A stretch of DNA of 6,661 nucleotides from the NCBI GenBank assembly GCA_937862595.1, contig CALMFL010000344.1:1-6661 (forward strand). The letters are read 5' to 3'. The DNA is from an uncultured Fidelibacterota bacterium (GTDB lineage Bacteria > Fidelibacterota > Fidelibacteria > Fidelibacterales > Fidelibacteraceae). The notes under the pieces were generated by a model. It was not told where the DNA came from and did no database searches. It saw only the letters and a program-made list of their open reading frames with translations. The translations under genes and the position numbers were made by a program. Positions 5,175 through 6,661 of this stretch are shown in pieces. The first letter of the stretch is position 1. Every line of letters starts with the position of its first letter.

Positions 5175-6661
5175 ATGAAAACCGGGATATATGTGAAAAA
5201 GATCGGGTTCGTCATCGCGGGATTGCTTTTGTTCAGCGGGCTTGCCGCAGCTCCGGGGAGCGTTTCCGGCTTTATCAGCAACAAGTCGGACGGAGAGCCC
5301 ATCCATTACGCGAACGTGTTCCTGGAGAACACCACGCTGGGCGCGGTATCCAACGAAGACGGTTATTATCTGATCCTGAACGTCCCCGAGGGGACCTATA
5401 CGCTCGTGGCATCCGTCATCGGATATAAGGTCGAAAAACAGCTGATCAACGTGGCGTCTTCCGCACGGGTGAAAGTGCATTTCGAGATGACGTCCGAAGA
5501 GATCCGGATGGAAGAGGTCATTGTCACGGCCGAACGTGAAAAATTCAAGCAGGACATCAAGATCAGCAGCATCACGCTGGACCAGGCGCAGCTGCGCACC
5601 GTGCCCGTTCTGGTCGAGGCCGACCTGTTCCGCGCGCTGCAGATGCTGCCGAGCGTGAGCACGGGAAATGATTTCTCCAGCGCCCTCTATGTGCGCGGCG
5701 GCTCGCCGGACCAGAACCTGATCCTGCTGGACGGCATCACCGTCTACAACCCCTACCATTTCGGCGGGATCTTTTCCACCTTCAATACCGACGCCATCAA
5801 GGAAGCCGAGTTCATTGCGGGAGGATTCTCCGCAGAATACGGCGGGCGCATGAGTTCGGTCCTTGACATCAAGAACCGCGAAGGCAACACCCGGGAATTC
5901 CACGGCAGCGGGAACGTTTCCCTTCTCTCGACCAAGCTGCTTTTCGAAGGCCCCGTTCCGCGGGGATCCTTTATGATCTCGGCCCGCCGCACGTACTTTG
6001 ACGCCATCTGGGAAGCCGCACGCGGGGTGTACAACATGATCGCGGAGTATCCTCTGGATTTCAGTTTCCCCTACTATTTTTACGACATGCAGGCAAAACT
6101 GAACGTGGATATCAACGACAAGCACCGCACCACCCTGAGCGGATTTTACGGCAACGACGTCCTGTGGTACAAGCAGGAATTCAAGGAAGGGACTCCCGGC
6201 TCACCGGGTTACGAACTTGAATACTACGGTTTCGACTGGACCTGGGGGAATAATACCACCAGCCTGAAACACCGCTGGCTGATCCGCCCGGACCTGATCG
6301 CGAAATTCTTTGTGGCGCGCAGCCGCTTCAATTTCGACATCGATTTCCTGATCAAGAACGAATATTACGATGAAGACGATTCCGTGGACGTGAAGAACAA
6401 CCAGAGCCTGAAGATCTACGATTATATTTCAGACTGGTCCGAAGGGGTGGACATGACCTGGCTGGTCAATAAAAAGAACACGCTCTATTTCGGCGCATTC
6501 AACAAGGATATCGATTTCAGCCTGGGCGCCAAACTGAATGTCCTCACTCTTCTGGACAGTGTCAATCAATCCGGCGAATGGGGTTTTTACATCCAGAACA
6601 AGTACCGGCCCTCGCCGCTGTTCATCTTCGAGCCCGGCATCCGCCTGACCCGCTATGCCAA
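5175..6661 (+). CDS. TonB-dependent outer-membrane receptor with N-terminal carboxypeptidase-regulatory-like domain, 3' end cut by window edge
   Basis: I read 495 open codons to the window edge without a stop. A signal peptide is evident: basic start, hydrophobic core at about 11-22, and small residues GLAAA at 22-26. Residues 28-107 form a carboxypeptidase-regulatory-like beta-sandwich (GFISNKSDGEPIHYANVFL; SNEDGYYLI; VPEGTYTLVAS), the N-terminal extension common in Bacteroidota-type receptors. EEVIVTAE at 113-120 is the usual junction into the plug. The plug domain (about 125-235) shows LFRALQMLPSV, YVRGGSPDQNLILLDGITVYNP, FNTDAIKEAEFIAGGFSAEYGGR and SSVLDI. After about 245 the sequence alternates aromatic-rich beta strands of the barrel. 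It should import a large or scarce ligand across the outer membrane using TonB-ExbBD energy; the ligand cannot be told. It lacks SusC-specific context: no susD-like gene is next to it. The ATG has no Shine-Dalgarno sequence, unlike the minus-strand genes; the start is chosen because the signal peptide begins there. Confidence 0.92.
   Translation, partial: MKTGIYVKKIGFVIAGLLLFSGLAAAPGSVSGFISNKSDGEPIHYANVFLENTTLGAVSNEDGYYLILNVPEGTYTLVASVIGYKVEKQLINVASSARVKVHFEMTSEEIRMEEVIVTAEREKFKQDIKISSITLDQAQLRTVPVLVEADLFRALQMLPSVSTGNDFSSALYVRGGSPDQNLILLDGITVYNPYHFGGIFSTFNTDAIKEAEFIAGGFSAEYGGRMSSVLDIKNREGNTREFHGSGNVSLLSTKLLFEGPVPRGSFMISARRTYFDAIWEAARGVYNMIAEYPLDFSFPYYFYDMQAKLNVDINDKHRTTLSGFYGNDVLWYKQEFKEGTPGSPGYELEYYGFDWTWGNNTTSLKHRWLIRPDLIAKFFVARSRFNFDIDFLIKNEYYDEDDSVDVKNNQSLKIYDYISDWSEGVDMTWLVNKKNTLYFGAFNKDIDFSLGAKLNVLTLLDSVNQSGEWGFYIQNKYRPSPLFIFEPGIRLTRYA

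Noticed and set aside
5172..6125. 317-codon open frame on the minus strand
   Set aside because: It is antisense to the signal peptide, plug and first barrel strands of the TonB-dependent receptor, and it crosses the receptor start codon. It has no recognisable domain.

Overview
This window comes from a Gram-negative bacterium. The evidence is a TonB-dependent outer-membrane receptor with an N-terminal carboxypeptidase-regulatory-like domain, a lipoprotein with a clear lipobox, and a site-2 (RseP-type) membrane protease. The receptor type, the GxTxW-repeat lipoprotein, the complete ferredoxin-dependent 2-oxoacid oxidoreductase and the repeat-bearing intergenic DNA together suggest an anaerobic member of the Bacteroidota/FCB superphylum or a related candidate phylum. 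That placement is an inference; there is no rRNA or marker gene here to prove it.

Layout: positions 1-2382, all on the minus strand, form a tight three-gene cluster transcribed toward position 1. It encodes a ferredoxin-like subunit (vorC-like), the alpha subunit (vorB-like) and a beta subunit (vorA-like) that runs off the left edge. The gaps are 11 and 9 bases, and each gene has its own Shine-Dalgarno sequence. The complex should oxidatively decarboxylate a 2-oxoacid to an acyl-CoA, probably a branched-chain one, and pass the electrons to ferredoxin. The beta gene does not stop where a plain beta subunit would. It continues into the start of a gamma domain, so it appears to be a beta-gamma fusion. 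The ferredoxin subunit carries an extra C-terminal CxxC-CxxC module.

Positions 2383-2690 are an AT-rich, gene-free spacer with short recurring words; it may be a decayed dispersed repeat and presumably holds the promoter of the oxidoreductase operon. Positions 2691-3761 (minus) encode a compact, single-PDZ RseP-family protease. Upstream of it, 3762-3899 holds a possible very short leader ORF overlapping the rseP start by ATGA, then an 8-base tandem repeat that grades into a 44-base pure pyrimidine/purine tract abutting the stop codon of the next gene.

Positions 3898-5094 (minus) encode an outer-envelope lipoprotein that is probably a beta-propeller. It is divergent, across an 80-base AT-rich gap, from the TonB-dependent receptor gene that starts at 5175 on the plus strand and runs off the right edge. 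I see no CRISPR array, transposase, tRNA, rRNA, phage gene or defence gene. I did not find a clearly new multi-gene system; the items most worth checking are the beta-gamma fusion with its Cys-rich ferredoxin partner, and the repeat tract between the lipoprotein and rseP genes.
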